Positions 1-12,186 of a DNA stretch of 64,000 bases are shown piece by piece. The stretch covers positions 30,950,501 through 31,014,500 of the forward strand of contig NC_080567.1 in the NCBI RefSeq assembly GCF_030253575.1. Reading direction: 5' to 3'. The first letter of the stretch is position 1. The number at the start of each line of letters is the position of its first letter. A program made the translations under genes and the position numbers. The notes below the pieces were generated by a model. The model made no database searches. It was not told the DNA's origin and saw nothing but the letters and a program-made list of their open reading frames with translations. The DNA is from Rhododendron vialii. Lineage: Eukaryota; Streptophyta; Magnoliopsida; Ericales; Ericaceae.

Positions 1-112
1 ATTTTTTCTTCTATTTTCAATGTCATCTTTGTTTTCTTGATAGTGTATTTTGTGGTTCTCCATGTGTTCTACAGTCTTGGCTATTCTTCTCATTTGTCTA
101 AGCATGTTCCAG

Positions 113-2710
113 AAATTCAGGAAAGAAGACATGCAACTTGCAGGAACAGAGGCGTATATGCGGAGGTCGGATTCTTTGCAAAGAGTGAGTACTTTTAGCT
201 CTTGGAGTTAGATTCCTCTGGAATTTAATTCTACTTTCATCACCAAAGAAAAGCAGCTATAATGTCATGCGGAGATATGATAGCTGGATGGCTTAGGAAG
301 CGATTGTTGTTGCTAAGGATTATCTTGTGGTTTGGAACTTTAAAATAAAGCAAGATGTTGTAATTCATTTGGGATTAAACTTCAATGTTCCATTGCTGGT
401 TTTGGATCGCGGACAAACAAATTTGCCTCATTACCACAAGTCCAATATTTGGTGGCTTAGAAAGTAGTGTGAAGTGTTATGTAGATACGCTTGTTTGTCT
501 AGCCTCTGAGAGTTGCTTTGGTTAATTTTCCTGGTTGCTTGTTTGTTTGCTTCTTTTTCAAAATAATAAATTTATGTGTTTGCAAATATCTTGAAAATGT
601 CATGTAGGCCGAGCAAAGGTCACGCGAGGAAAGTGAAAGGCTAAGGCAGCAGGAACGTGAACAAATTGCGGAGAAACGGAGAAGAGATTTGGTTTGTTGT
701 CTTTATGGAACTTTGTGTTCCTGTGAATTAAGCTGAATCCTTTTATACGAGGTATCAATCCAACTTCTCTTATCGAGTCTTTTGTATTGAATCCTTGATT
801 TATATCAGACTCTACGCGCACGTGTTGCTGCCAAGGCTGAGGAAAAGAAGTTAGAGTTGCTATTTCTTCGGTGGAGTGAGCACCACAGAAAACTTGGCAA
901 CTTTCAAAGGTGCAATCTTATGGCGTTGTCTGTATTCTAGACGGGCATTCTTCTTATCAAAAGAAACTATTCTATGTTGGGATTCTTTCTTCTTGGGATC
1001 TTACTATGTTTTTTCTGGCACAGGTTATTTCTAATTTTGGTCCGCAAGTGTCCATATTCACAATTTTATTGAGCCAAAGATAAGTTTCTGTTCATGTGCA
1101 TAGTGTTCGAGCAGCTGGATGAGCCAAAATTATCTGCGTTGCAGGATTGTAGGTTGATCAAACATAGTTTTCCATTAAATGTTCATGACTCATTTTTTTC
1201 ATTTGCTGTGGGTTGTATTTCTTCCAGGACTAAGGCAGAGCCTTCAATATATTATTCGTTTTCTAAGCCGATGGATGTTGATGCAACGCTGATTGAGCAG
1301 CAGAAGGAACAAGTGAGTTTCTATCTTTCTTTTTCTCTGCCTCCAAATTGTACTTTTATTTAATGCTTTGGTTGAATCTCCTCCCCCTCCCCTCTCTTTT
1401 TCCTTCTCCTAGAGAATACTAATTGGGGGAAGTTGGACTTCATAGAATGGGTGAGCTATTCTTTTTAAAGATTCTGTAAATATTTCATGAGTCAATATAC
1501 CTTTACTATATGATTATAATCGAAGTTATAGGAGCAATCTCCTTATATCATGAAAGAAAAAGAAAGGGCGATGCCCCTCTAGAAAATGAGCTTTGTCTTC
1601 CAGGGCCTGAGATAGGAATGCCTAAACGAAGAGATCACCCCTTGATGCCCTATCCGTGGAATGGAGAGGCCGGGGCCGCACCAAAATTGGGATCTGCCTT
1701 CCCACAAAGTCCATTATGAAAAGCCAGGATATAACTAGAAATTGAGCTAACCTTACTTGGATCTTTCTTCCAAAGCACTTGCTTGCGCCTGGCTCTCCCA
1801 CCCAAGGTTTTTGCTTTTGCGCCCATGCTCGCAGGATCATTTATAGTTGGACAGAGGAGGTAGACATCTCCCCGCTTTAATTGCTCAGAATCCTGCTCTT
1901 GTTCCTGTCAAACTGATTCTCTGTATAACTCTGATGGTTGGGTCGGCAAGAACTCCATTTTTGGATTATAGACAGTGTTGACTCGGAAAGACCAAAACCC
2001 AAAAAATGATGCCTACCGAATTCAGAAGGGAATTGCACCTTAAGTGAGGTACAACCTTCGTAGCATTTGAAAATGCAGTAGTTGTTAGGAGGGATTAAAC
2101 CACCGAATGGAGACTATAAACAGCTTGGTCGTCTACCACCATCCTATGTACGATTTTGCGTAGTAATGTTGTTCTTTTATGCATACACCCAAAGAAGCCC
2201 AAAATGAAATTTGCTTGGTATTGTTTGTGGTTTGCAAAAGAAATTGTAGATGGAAACCTCGAAACCGTTTGCACTCTCTCCATTGTTGATGGCTCGGATT
2301 TTAACGTATTTTTGTATTGATGTAAATACTTAATGATCACCATTTTGCATATCTAGAATTTTCAAGAGTGGAAGGCAGCAAGGAGAGAGGAACTGTCTGA
2401 ATATCAGAAGCAAATTGGGGAGCAGCATCTTGCTAACGTCGAAAAGGAGCTGGAGAGGTGGCAAAATGCAAGAAGAGCTAGGAAGCCAAACAACGATATG
2501 TTGAACTTACAAGAGACAATGGACAAAGAACTGGAGACCCACAGGCTAGAGCATGGCCCCAAGACACGGAAGATCCCTGGCAGAGGAGAAAACGAAGATG
2601 AAGATGACGTGGAAGACATCAATGTTGGGGAGGATGACTTGATGGATGATGTGCTCGGTGTTGGTAGGGGTGACGAAGCAGCCAAGGCAGAAGCAGGTAA
2701 TGTGGACTAG
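113..2710 (+). CDS. Pinin-like protein, 3' part (5' end outside window)
   Basis: Plant homologue of pinin, a nuclear speckle and exon-junction-associated protein that acts in pre-mRNA splicing. Five exons join in frame: 113-184, 608-691, 809-909, 1228-1312 and 2357-2710, giving 231 residues plus stop, all with GT-AG borders. The first visible exon opens with KFRKEDMQL and contains EAYMRRSDSLQR. The next exons give the Arg/Glu-rich coiled coil (EESERLRQQERE) and LLFLRWSEHHRKL, the core of the pinin/SDK/memA domain. The last exon holds LETHRLEHGPKTRKIPG followed by an acidic tail (NEDEDDVEDI). I recognise this order from plant pinin homologues. The N-terminal exons lie upstream of base 1. The intron at 1313-2356 is long and holds a compositionally different stretch, annotated separately. 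Identity is strong; the exact first exon border at 113 is inferred from the preceding AG. Confidence 0.92.
1540..2060. other. Compositional island in pinin intron, possible organelle-derived insert
   Basis: Within intron 4 this stretch has near-balanced base composition and lacks the T-rich texture of the surrounding intron. It reads on the plus strand as a short open frame with no obvious relation to pinin. Transfer of mitochondrial DNA to the nucleus is one explanation, but I do not recognise a specific organelle gene. An exonised or decayed transposon is equally possible. Confidence 0.2.
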
Positions 2711-3341
2711 TGAGTGTTTGCAGCATTCTAATTACGCCTTTTGCTTATGCTATCTTTTGTGTAGCCGTTTGGTTTGTAGCTGTAACCATTATTTGCATTT
2801 GGGAGTTTTTTTTTTTTTTTTTTTACTTTGGCTGTAGAATCTTCAAGTTATTTGGGGTTGTTAGTGACTACTCCAGTTTTCTGAATCTCCTTTTTTTTTT
2901 TCTTTTTTTTTTTTTTGTGGCATTGTTTGGATTTTCATATATGTATATTGTCCGCCATTGTGGGGGGGACGATGATATATTTCTGGGTTTTGTTTCGCAT
3001 TAAGTTATTATCTGAGTTGTTATTTTGGTATGGTAGTCTTATACCATTGTAAAACTAGACAGTGAATTCCAATTTCCAGCCAAAATGGTACGACAGTCGC
3101 CTTCTTTTAGAAATTGTTACTACATCGATATAGGCATTTATAAGTTGAATTGTAAGACTCGATATTGTTTATGTACATCATTCTGTATGGTACACAAGTT
3201 TTATGGATTAACTTTTCAGTTCAAATATTATACGTAGTAACGCGGTCGTATATGGTGGCGTTGATCATTCAATGATTAGGGTCTAGTAAAGGTGGATAGT
3301 ATTGGCTTATTTCAGTTGCTTAGTATTGGCTTATTTCAGTT

Positions 3342-3393
3342 GCTCTCTCTCTCTCTCTCTCTCTCTCCACAGTTGCTCCAACGTGCTCCCCAT

Positions 3394-3459
<66 letters not shown>
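3342..3459. repeat. Compound microsatellite (CT)n ... (TG)n(AG)n
   Basis: A (CT)n run at 3342-3367 is followed after about 25 bases by (TG)n that passes directly into (AG)n at 3392-3459. All open frames across it are repeat artefacts. Confidence 0.97.
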
Positions 3460-3461
<2 letters not shown>

Positions 3462-4376
3462 TTTGTGTTTCTACCCCACATGTTTTTATGGTTTTTATGG
3501 ATGTTTGCATTCCCCTTCCTTTTTCTTCTCGGACTGGTTGATGAAAAGAGGACTGACTACATACACTTTTAGTTGTGACAGAAATTAACATTGTGACATG
3601 CATTTGCCTAACCATCATTCATTAGTGATTGTTTTGGCTCGTTACTGCTACTCTTTTTGCAATACCAACCTCCACTTTGAAAGAAATGCTACTCATTTTG
3701 AACTTCCCACTGCTCACAATGCAAATGCGAAGGGCTAAAATTACAGTGCTAAATATATTTGAGTTGTGCAGTATATTAGACGAGAGGTTCCTGGGCGCAT
3801 TATAGGAGTGTAATGCACAATTCGAGCAGTCCATCTCGGGTATCAATGGTTTAGATATCTTCCCGGCAATGGATGACTCAGATTGGCAAGAGTCGAGATG
3901 AAATCTGGATCAATGACTATGAAGATGGCCGACTCAGATCGTGCATTAAACTATTGTAGTTCACCTATGCAGTATAGGTACCCATCCATATGGTGGTCCC
4001 CCAAATGTTCATTCATTCATGAGAGAGGTGATTGGGAAAAAATTAGGCTGTTTTGGATAATTAAAAGAGTAATACTCCAATAATGCTAGTTAATGACCCA
4101 TAAATCTTTCTTTCTGTCCAATATCCGAGTTATTGTTATCATAATCAATTTTCTGAATTACGTTACGCACTGTTAAATCTTGCCTTGTCTAATCGCTTGA
4201 CTATTTCATAAATCTCCCCACTTATTATATTTCAATTCTTCCTTTTTTTCTTTTCAACTAATTCGCTTAGTAAAAATCAAGAAAATAAAAGTGCAACTTT
4301 ATTTAGATGTAATCTCCCACAGTCCCACGCCATGCCCAATATTAAATTCTACCATTAAATTTCTTTTCTAGTGTGA

Positions 4377-4521
4377 GACCTCATTCTGCTAATTAAAATA
4401 AATATTTGTTTTTTGAATAAGTATTTACTTTTGAATTAAAGATGATATATAGCGAGAGAATAACATGTTTCATAAAACGAAAAATAAATATTTAAAAAAT
4501 AAAACCTTAGCAAAACGGGAC
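4377..4521 (-). mobile_element. PIF/Harbinger-like MITE, copy A
   Basis: Inverted relative of the elements at 17905-18026 and 46151-46286. It shares the block around AAATATTTATTTTT read on the minus strand, the TTATTCTCTC motif and the degenerate GGCCCG-type ends. The target duplication is decayed here (possibly TGA on both sides). Confidence 0.55.
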
Positions 4522-5191
4522 ATGATTCGCTTACTAGTTCCTAGTGGTTTTTTCCCCTGTTAATAGTACTCATGATATGACGAGAATGGTAATATGATGA
4601 TACTTCCATTGTCATTTATATTTATTATACTGTCAGTTCTTTTGAATTTTTTTTTTTAGGTACAGTAAAACAAAGTAAAACATCCAGGTATGCGCATAGC
4701 TCTCTAAAAAATGTTTTCCGACAGATAAACGTGACTAATAATCAATTAGGGTTTTGAAAGAGTATTAGAGATAATGGGTGTAGAGAGATAAAAAGATGAT
4801 AGTAAATTAGTAATAGATGAATAGAAACCGTGACAAAGAAAGGGTAAAAAGATTTTGAGACCGGAGAGATCACTTCTCTCCTGTCCACTTTTCTATTACA
4901 TACGTGGTGTTAGGCTCGTGTTTCTGGTTTTGTCGGGAAAACATTTGTCAAAGATTTTTAGCTACAACTACACCGGCACCGATTCCATACCCTTTATTTT
5001 TTACCTTTTTCATTTGTCAAGCAAAGGTCCCCACGCCACAAGGTCACCCTCACTTCACTATACTCTCTCTCTCTCTCGAAGCAAAAACACATAAACCAGA
5101 GATAGAGAGAGAGAGAGAGAATTAGGTGGGGGCTTTTAGCTTTATCAAATCATTTCCCCCACCTAGCTAGCCGGCGCACAATACCACCAGC

Positions 5192-5979
5192 ATGGCCCCC
5201 AGAGCTAACATGAACGGTGACCACCCATCACACAACCAACAACCACCCCCACCACCACAGCCCCAAACACCGCCGCCGCCGCCGCCCAACCGCCGCCACA
5301 ACCACCACTACTACCCACCGCCGCCACGATACTCCTCCTCCGCCTCCTTGAAAGGCTGCTGCTGCTGGCTCTTCCTTCTCTTCTCCTTCCTCCTCCTCCT
5401 CTGCCTCGCCGTTGTCCTCGTCGTCGTCCTCGCCGTCAAGCCCAAAAAACCCCAATTCGACCTCCAACAAGTCGCCGTCCAGTACGTCGGCATCACCCCC
5501 AACCCCCCCTCCACCACCGCCTCCACCGACCCAACCCTAACCACCCCAACACCAACCTCCTCCGCCTCGGTCTCCCTCTCTATACGGATGCTCTTCACGG
5601 CGGCCAACGACAACAAGGTGGGCATCAAGTACGGCGAGTCGAGGTTCACGGTGATGTACAGGGGGATCCCGCTGGGTAAAGGGACGGTGCCGGGGTTCTT
5701 CCAGGCGGCGCACAGCGTGAGGCAGGTGGAGACCACGGTGGCGGTGGACAGGGTGAACCTGATGCAGGCGGACGCGGCGGATTTGGTGAGGGACGCGTCG
5801 GTTAATGACCGGGTGGAGCTGAGGGTTTTGGGGGATGTCGGGGCGAAGATCCGGATTCTGGGGGTCACTTCCCCCGGCGTGCAGGTTAGCATTCCTGCTC
5901 CCGCCCCATACATACTTTACTCCCACTTTCGCTTTCGTCTCTGCAATTGCTAGCTTACAACACACGCACTGCACACTCA

Positions 5980-6010
<31 letters not shown>

Positions 6011-8180
6011 TTGGGCACGTTACTACGCTAGCGGTGATCAATCGACCAATTGAACAGACGCCAAGCTGGTCTGAATATCCGGTTATTAAATATATTATGG
6101 AACAAACACATAACCCGTTAGCATAATTCAATTGTGTGGTGATCAATCGGACAATTGAACAGACACAAACTGGTCCTAATATTCGGTCATTAAATATACT
6201 CCATTACACAATAGAACAAACACATAACCCGTTAGCGTAATTCAATTGTGTGATTGAGTACATTCATGACTCGGCTCGCACTCCGTGTGTACATGTGTGT
6301 TTACACGGCATATGTATCTGCGGAGGCAGGGCTGCGGCGGTGGTTGCGGCCTCTGCTAAATCCACTGCTGCTTGTCTGCATTCTTCCGGGGGGTGGGTGC
6401 TAACGTGAGCTAGTGAAGGCCAGTCGGTGCTAACGTGGGCCTGATACTTGGGTCTTTGATGTGGATTGTGGACTAACCGCTTTCTTTTAACTTTGGGGAG
6501 AAAATATTTTTTGAAAGTTCTTTTAGTAAATATATGAAAATTAGTGAAAGTAATTTGGCTTAAATTAACTAGTTTTTGTCAAGTTTTGAAAATTGATCGT
6601 TTGTCTAGAAGGAAACAAAAAAAATTCTATGCTGATTGGAAATTTTTTTTTTTTACATTGAAAAAAGGCTCTTCTTTTTAGTATTATTGCCCGAATTGAA
6701 ACTCGAAAGTGGCCAATTTGGCTACGAGAAATAATTTTTGCTCTCTACTTTTTCAGACATGCACTTTACATTTTCTCTTCTAGTACTAAAATTACAAGGG
6801 CTAATTTATATATTAGACTAGAATACAAATTTAAGAGTGTGGATGATTGCAAAAATCGTTTTTTCTTTAATTTTTTTTTTTAAGAAATGGCTACTAGTGT
6901 TATAGAAAAGTTAGAAAAAAATCTGGGCAAAATGGTACACAATGCATTTTGGGTAGCGGTCATCATCCTCGTTGCGTTAAAGCTCCAATCAGCTGGGACC
7001 CACAAACTTTTTGTGATATTTAAAACTAATAATGGGTTGCGTAATTTTCACTTGCAAACCACCCATGTTGTCTCCCAGATTTGTCTTCTTTTTCCACTTT
7101 CTTCGGTCCCTCTCACCAAAACTAAAGTTATAAAGGGGGAGAGAGAGAGAGAGAATAGTAAAACTTCGGGCTGGTTCTAGTGTTCTAAAATGACACCGAG
7201 TCTGGACAGAGTAGATACACGTACGCATTTAGGGTGAGTTTTTCCTAAAAAGTTTGTTTGTAGCTTAAGGACTTTAGACGGGCGGCTTCCGTTATGTAGA
7301 TTTTTAGTTGATATATGTGAATGAGAATGTGTTTTTGTGAATTTTATCATGTTTAGTCTGTTAAGACGGTAGGGAAATCCGGCCTTATTTTAATTTTTTT
7401 TGGTGCCGCTGTTGTCAGTAGTAGGGGTGTTAGGAGAGGGAGAATGGGTTGGTCCGATCTTGTACGGTTTGACCTATTCTGTTTATTATGAGTTGATTCC
7501 AGATCTACGAAATTAAACCATTGAGTAATTACATTCCAAATAACCTAATAGTAGATCCGAAGAATGTGATGGTTTTGTTGGTTTCAATTGGAGAAAATTT
7601 ATGATTTACGAATTACGTTACTAGCAGTACATTTCTAACGCTGTGATATCTGCACTCTTTATGGTATGGAAGAAGTTGTATTTTCTATTGTAACGAGTGT
7701 TACGTTTCATGAAAGCTCGTGTACTGTAATTTTTTGAAAGTTTGAACCGTGCCTGGGTATTTTGAAATGCTCTCCATGCGTGTAATTAGTCTCTGTTGAA
7801 CTTGACGTTAACTTGGATGATGTGCATGTAGTCATGGACCTGAACCGTGCATACTTTAAGGTTTGTCTGCTTCAATTCCAGATGAGCTTGGTCCCAACAA
7901 AAATGGACTTGTGTTCACATGAAAACCGAACCAAACTGGTCCATGCATCGGTGGTGAATAGCCCAATTGACAGAATAGATTTGGCTTTTTCTAGACCAAT
8001 TTCAATTGATAATTAGACTACTATTATAGTATTATTCATTGAAATACCAGCAGAGATTTTGATTTCATTTTGTGGTGGGGGTGGTGGTGGCAGGTATCCG
8101 TGGATTGTGCAATCGTGATAAGTCCAAGGAAGCAAGCTCTCACATACAAGCAGTGTGGATTCGATGGCCTAAGCGTCTGA
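5192..8180 (+). CDS. LEA_2 / NDR1-HIN1-like membrane protein
   Basis: Two exons, 5192-5884 and 8094-8180, give 259 residues. The N-terminus (1-55) is rich in Pro, His and Asn. A very hydrophobic segment at 56-82, beginning CCCWLFLLF, is the single membrane anchor. It is followed by a basic KPKKPQF junction and a Thr/Ser/Pro stretch. The outer domain from about 127 carries NKVGIKYGESRFTVMYRG and GKGTVPGFFQ, typical of the LEA_2 beta-sandwich in plant hydroxyproline-rich LEA/NHL proteins. The short second exon ends QALTYKQCGFDGLSV, the conserved C-terminus of this subgroup. It confirms the join across a 2.2-kb intron. The family is plasma-membrane anchored and linked to stress and immune responses. 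The precise role here is not shown by sequence. Confidence 0.9.
5976..6005. repeat. (CT)n microsatellite in LEA_2 intron
   Basis: Uninterrupted CT dinucleotides shortly after the splice donor of the LEA_2 intron. Confidence 0.95.
6030..6252. repeat. Direct tandem duplication (about 110 bp x2) in LEA_2 intron
   Basis: Two head-to-tail copies, about 6030-6137 and 6138-6252. Both start with GTGATCAATCG, continue with ACAATTGAACAGAC or a close variant, and end with AACCCGTTAGC(A/G)TAATTCAATTGTGTG-type sequence. The second copy carries a small insertion. The copies differ at several sites, so the duplication is not recent. Confidence 0.85.
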
Positions 8181-8443
8181 CCCTTTCAAAGATTTTCCTC
8201 ATTTCGTCTCTTTCTTCCCGCGACGGAATCCTCTCTTTTTCTCTCTCTATAAAAAAAAAACAGAGGTGAGAGAATTTGAGGCGGAGAAAAAGGCAAAGGT
8301 ATAAAGCTAGTTCTAATTTGGAAGAGATTTTTATTTTCTTCACGTTCTTTTAGAATTTTTGGCAAAATTTTTGTTCCTCGTGTAAAGTTTGGACTGATAT
8401 AGTGTCCTCTACTCTACGGTTCTGTCCATTTCCCCCACTTGCC

Positions 8444-8476
<33 letters not shown>

Positions 8477-10249
8477 AAAGAAGAAATGGATAGAGAGAGA
8501 GAGAGTAGTAGGAGTATTTATTTGATGCCTTGCCTTGAGGATTAGACTTTGGCCCATTAAAAATGTGAGGTGTGTCAGAGTTGTGGAGCTAGCTACTTGA
8601 ATCAAGATTTAACTGTATACATGGTCGTGAAATGAGAAAAACAGAGATTTAAGTATTTGCAGATTTTTTTATGAACTGATATTTGCAGAGTTTTCTTGGT
8701 TGGAATATTAAGCATGTGCAGGCGCTGGAATGTACTTCCGTTCCTATTTGATTGTCCGTTTTTAAAGTTTGTGTCACTTTTCCAATTGTTTATATCTCGT
8801 AATAGGCTCGTAATATATCGTCCTTGAACTCTACCAAACAAGATTTATGTTGCATATAAAATTCATTACCGACTTAAAGATATAACTCATTTTTAATCCG
8901 GTTAAAATGGAATGAAACGAGATACCGATAAATGGGACAAGAGGGAGTAGTAGTGTGTGGTATTCTAAGGTTTGTTTCCCGGTTTACCTAGGGCCTAGGC
9001 AGTAGTATGTTTGTTTTCTTCTTATGACAGCGCCAGAAATAACGGAGGAACCATTTTACAATTCACGTGGGTTAGGTTTGGCCGAGTTCTACTAAGATTT
9101 TTGGGCTTCTTGTTTTGTTTTTATTTAAAAAAAAATCACGTTTGTTAATTTTGTGCCTAACTTTTATAGATTATTGATTCGTTTCGTCAGGACAAATTGA
9201 AAAAATAAAAAATTATGACTTTTATCAAAATATTTTTTGAAACATCTAAGATAAAGCTCAAAAAGCCGGCGATGCCAGAAATCGCTTTGATATGAGTTTT
9301 CATTTACCGAAATTTTCTGGATTAGATATAGAAGGTATTTTCGTCCAATGTTTAAATGGACAAAAAGACGTCACTGGCATTCAAAACTTCTCACTTTGGC
9401 CTTGATGTACACGAGTACTACAATTCCTTTGCTTCTTTTTGGTAAGGGAAATGTACTCAAGCACCTCAGCCGGGAGTATCGTCTTGTCAAATTACACCAC
9501 ACTACTACCTGTAAGAAATCTTATTGGCATTTATATCAAGACCGAAATTAAAGTCTCATCACGTATGAATGATATTAGAAGTATATCGAGACCGAAGCTA
9601 AAGTCTTATAAAACTCAAACCCGGGCCCTTGCTTCTTTTGGTATTACGCTTTCCCCACTTTGGCCTGTCTATACACTGTGTCACATGGCACTTTCTCTTG
9701 GTTAAAAGCATGGCGGTGATCTACACTAGTGGAGTACAGTAGTATTTTTTTCCCGTCTTTGACTCTTTGAATTGGACGGTGATTTCGACCATAGAAATTA
9801 ACCTCCGTCAATTTATTTGCCCAATCTTAAAACTCCAACTTATCATGAAAGACAAAAAAAATAATTACCGTGGTAAAGCTTTACATTTTCAGAGTGCATG
9901 TTTTCCAATGCGTAATAGAGAGGAAATTAATGCAATATTTCAAAGGCAATTTAAATTTAAACAAACTTTTTGGAACATTGTGTAGTAAAAAATGAGACAA
10001 ATAAGCAGGGACAGAGGCTTATACGTATGCTTCATTTTAAGGTTTCTGGTTTAAAACTTTTCAAGTGCTATCAACTCTTTTGGGATAAATCATACGGGTT
10101 TTAAATGGGCTCTTCCCAAGTAGACGGTGAGATTAGTTGATGTGCGCCTAGACACCTTGAGTTATAAAGAAAAAGTGGGTAGTAAACAATCTACTATATA
10201 TATAGCACTAGAATATACATTATAATTACTTGCACATGAGTATTATTTA

Positions 10250-10601
10250 GAGCAAGTTTATCAGTTGAAAGGTAATTAAAAATGCTAGTAATAAACAGTG
10301 CATTTTTTTTATTTTACCTACTTATATCTCTTTTAACACTACATCAATACTTTCTATTACTTTCTATTTTACCTATCATTTATTAGAATACTAATTCTTT
10401 TTTGGAGAGAGAGAGAGAGAGAGGAGAGAGAAAAGAAATAATATTTTAATGAATGCATTGTGAATCATGGTTCGGTACATTTACCTAACATTTTTCACAA
10501 AGACAAACTAGCTTTTTCTTTGCCGAAGCTAGTGTAAGCTAATTTTGGTGTCTTAATTAGGTAAAATAGCTTCAAAGGCTTGTCTTACAATAAACTTGCT
10601 C
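10250..10601. mobile_element. PIF/Harbinger-type MITE with TTA target duplication
   Basis: Ends are inverted: GAGCAAGTTTATCAGT on the left, and on the right the reverse complement of GAGCAAGTTTATTGTAAG. TTA flanks both sides (10247-10249 and 10602-10604). The interior is AT-rich and non-coding, with a GA tract near 10407-10430. The 3-bp TTA duplication and GAGCA-type ends match other elements in this window (30664-31447 and 44105-44408). Confidence 0.75.
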
Positions 10602-10984
10602 TTATACACATGACGAAAGAGTGTGTGTTATCTCATTACAATTTTTTTTCCGGTTAAGTATGGGTTTTTTCTTTGGTTTTTTTTCCCACGAAATGAAAAG
10701 TGGATTGCGTTGTTTAATAATTTCTTATTCTAATGAAGTGGGTTTTGGAAACTTTATCGAGACATATTTTATGAACATGTGTCCAAACCGAGATCATCAC
10801 TAAATATGAGACTCCCTTATTATAATATTATCGATGTGTAAAAATGCAATATGTACACTAACTGATCTCCAATAAAAAGTGTTATTAGAAATCACCCTCG
10901 GAGATAAGGATGGATGGAGCCAAGAAAAAACAAGTCATGACGTAGGTCGCTGCTCAAGAAATCAATTAATAATCCGTCGCCACC

Positions 10985-11145
10985 GAAGTTGGTAGCCTAG
11001 GGGTAGATACAAGATAGCTTATTCCCAAGCGATTCGGGCTCAAGAGGTCATGGGTTTGAGGATTCCGTAAGGTGCTCCCCACCTTCTCTTGCAAGTCCTG
11101 ATGTGATTCATTGATTTTTGTTATATTAAACCCCGTATAAAAAAA
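10985..11145 (+). mobile_element. tRNA-derived SINE-like fragment
   Basis: The head has a box A-like motif (TTGGTAGCCTAGGGG) and, about 60 bases later, a box B-like motif (GGGTTTGAGGATTCC). The 3' end runs into a short poly(A) tract near 11139. No clear target duplication was found, so this may be a truncated copy. Confidence 0.4.
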
Positions 11146-12077
11146 ATTCAAATGTTGTAGTATATATACCATTTTAAGATCAAACAGAATGTTAGACTAC
11201 AACGATAGGCACTAGCCACTAACTCTCATCTCATCTCAACGAATTATAAGTTTTTGTCATTAAATTGCGATTCCTTTCTTGAAATTTGTTTAGTCGTTAA
11301 CTTCGATCAGCATTTGGAGATTGACAGATGTGAATGTAAATTCGTCGAATACCCAATTAGTATAAAATTCCCATGATAAAAAAGAAAAGAAAAGAAAAGA
11401 CAGTGGCCATGGCTGGGCACATGCAGTACTCTTGTTCTACTCTTGTGCTGCCAATTTGTTGTTACTTCTTTCCAGTATAGTTTTCAAGAAAGCATTCTCA
11501 TGGCCGCCGATCAAAAACTAGAAAGCATTCTCATGTAGCTGGAAAAGTATGGCTACTGGGGGATTACTTTTCAACTTTTCCGATAATCCTTTGCTAAATT
11601 AATTAAGCTAATCATAAAAGTGTTTAGATCTGTTCTCATCCAATCGGTATCCCAAAGCCCTAATTAACAAGAAATTAAGAATGATCTCCTGACTCCTCCT
11701 CTCAGCCCCATTTTGGCTTATACTCAGCTACCTAGGTTACTTTCTTTGTTGTGCTCATCCACTCAGAGGCCGAACCAAAATTTTGATTTGAGGGGAGATC
11801 GGGTTGAGAGAAATGAATTCATTGAAAAATGTAATCATTCTATCGTGTATGTTTTGCTGTACAATAATGGTACAATTTACGTGAAACCATTTTGTTTTTC
11901 TGTTTACAATTGCTAGGTCCATGCAGGCTTAGTTTTGTCCATGAAAGAAATTGGAAGATTTTAAATGAGAAAAAGAAAAGAACTTTTAATTTCTAGCTAG
12001 ATAGATAAAAACAAAATCATTTTAAATGACAAATGTAAAAAATAACTATTGGGCTAATGGGGGGTGCGGTTGGATCC

Positions 12078-12090
12078 AGCCCAATGGGCC
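12078..12090 (+). promoter_or_regulatory. Site II (TGGGCC/GCCCA) element upstream of CSN8
   Basis: AGCCCA and TGGGCC lie back to back about 100 bases before the CSN8 start codon, with another TGGGCT just upstream. Paired site II motifs bound by TCP factors are typical of plant housekeeping promoters. The link to this gene is by position only. Confidence 0.4.
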
Positions 12091-12186
12091 GAGTAGCGCT
12101 CCAAGTCGAAAGCCACAATAGTAATAAGCACCAGGCGGAAGAAGTGACTGAACGTCTCGGCGAAGGAAGCTCGTGGAGTGGTTCCA

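Larger units (their letters stand above)
2711..5191. other. Intergenic region between pinin and the LEA_2 gene
   Basis: Contains the pinin 3' UTR (T-rich), microsatellites near 3.35-3.46 kb, a stretch at about 3815-3990 resembling the foldback family at 36.46 and 45.36 kb, and a PIF/Harbinger-like MITE at 4377-4521. The last 200 bases hold short (CT)n and (GA)n tracts typical of a plant 5' leader. I see no further coding exon. Confidence 0.6.
8181..12186. other. Intergenic region between LEA_2 and CSN8 genes
   Basis: AT-rich non-coding DNA. It holds a (CT)n tract at about 8447-8476, a degenerate Stowaway-like stretch around 8749-8950 ending near GGGACAAGAGGGAG, a Harbinger-like MITE at 10250-10601 and a SINE-like stretch near 10985-11145. 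Short open frames here have no recognisable protein features. Confidence 0.55.

Noticed and set aside
3292-3618. Overlapping open frames on both strands across 3.3-3.6 kb
   Set aside because: They are produced by CT, TG and AG dinucleotide repeats, which stay open in several frames. No conserved residues outside the repeats.
5228-5980. Antisense open frames opposite the LEA_2 exon (80, 200 and 147 residues)
   Set aside because: They mirror the GC-rich LEA_2 coding exon; composition is Arg/Pro/Val-rich with no domain, and the sense frame is clearly the gene.
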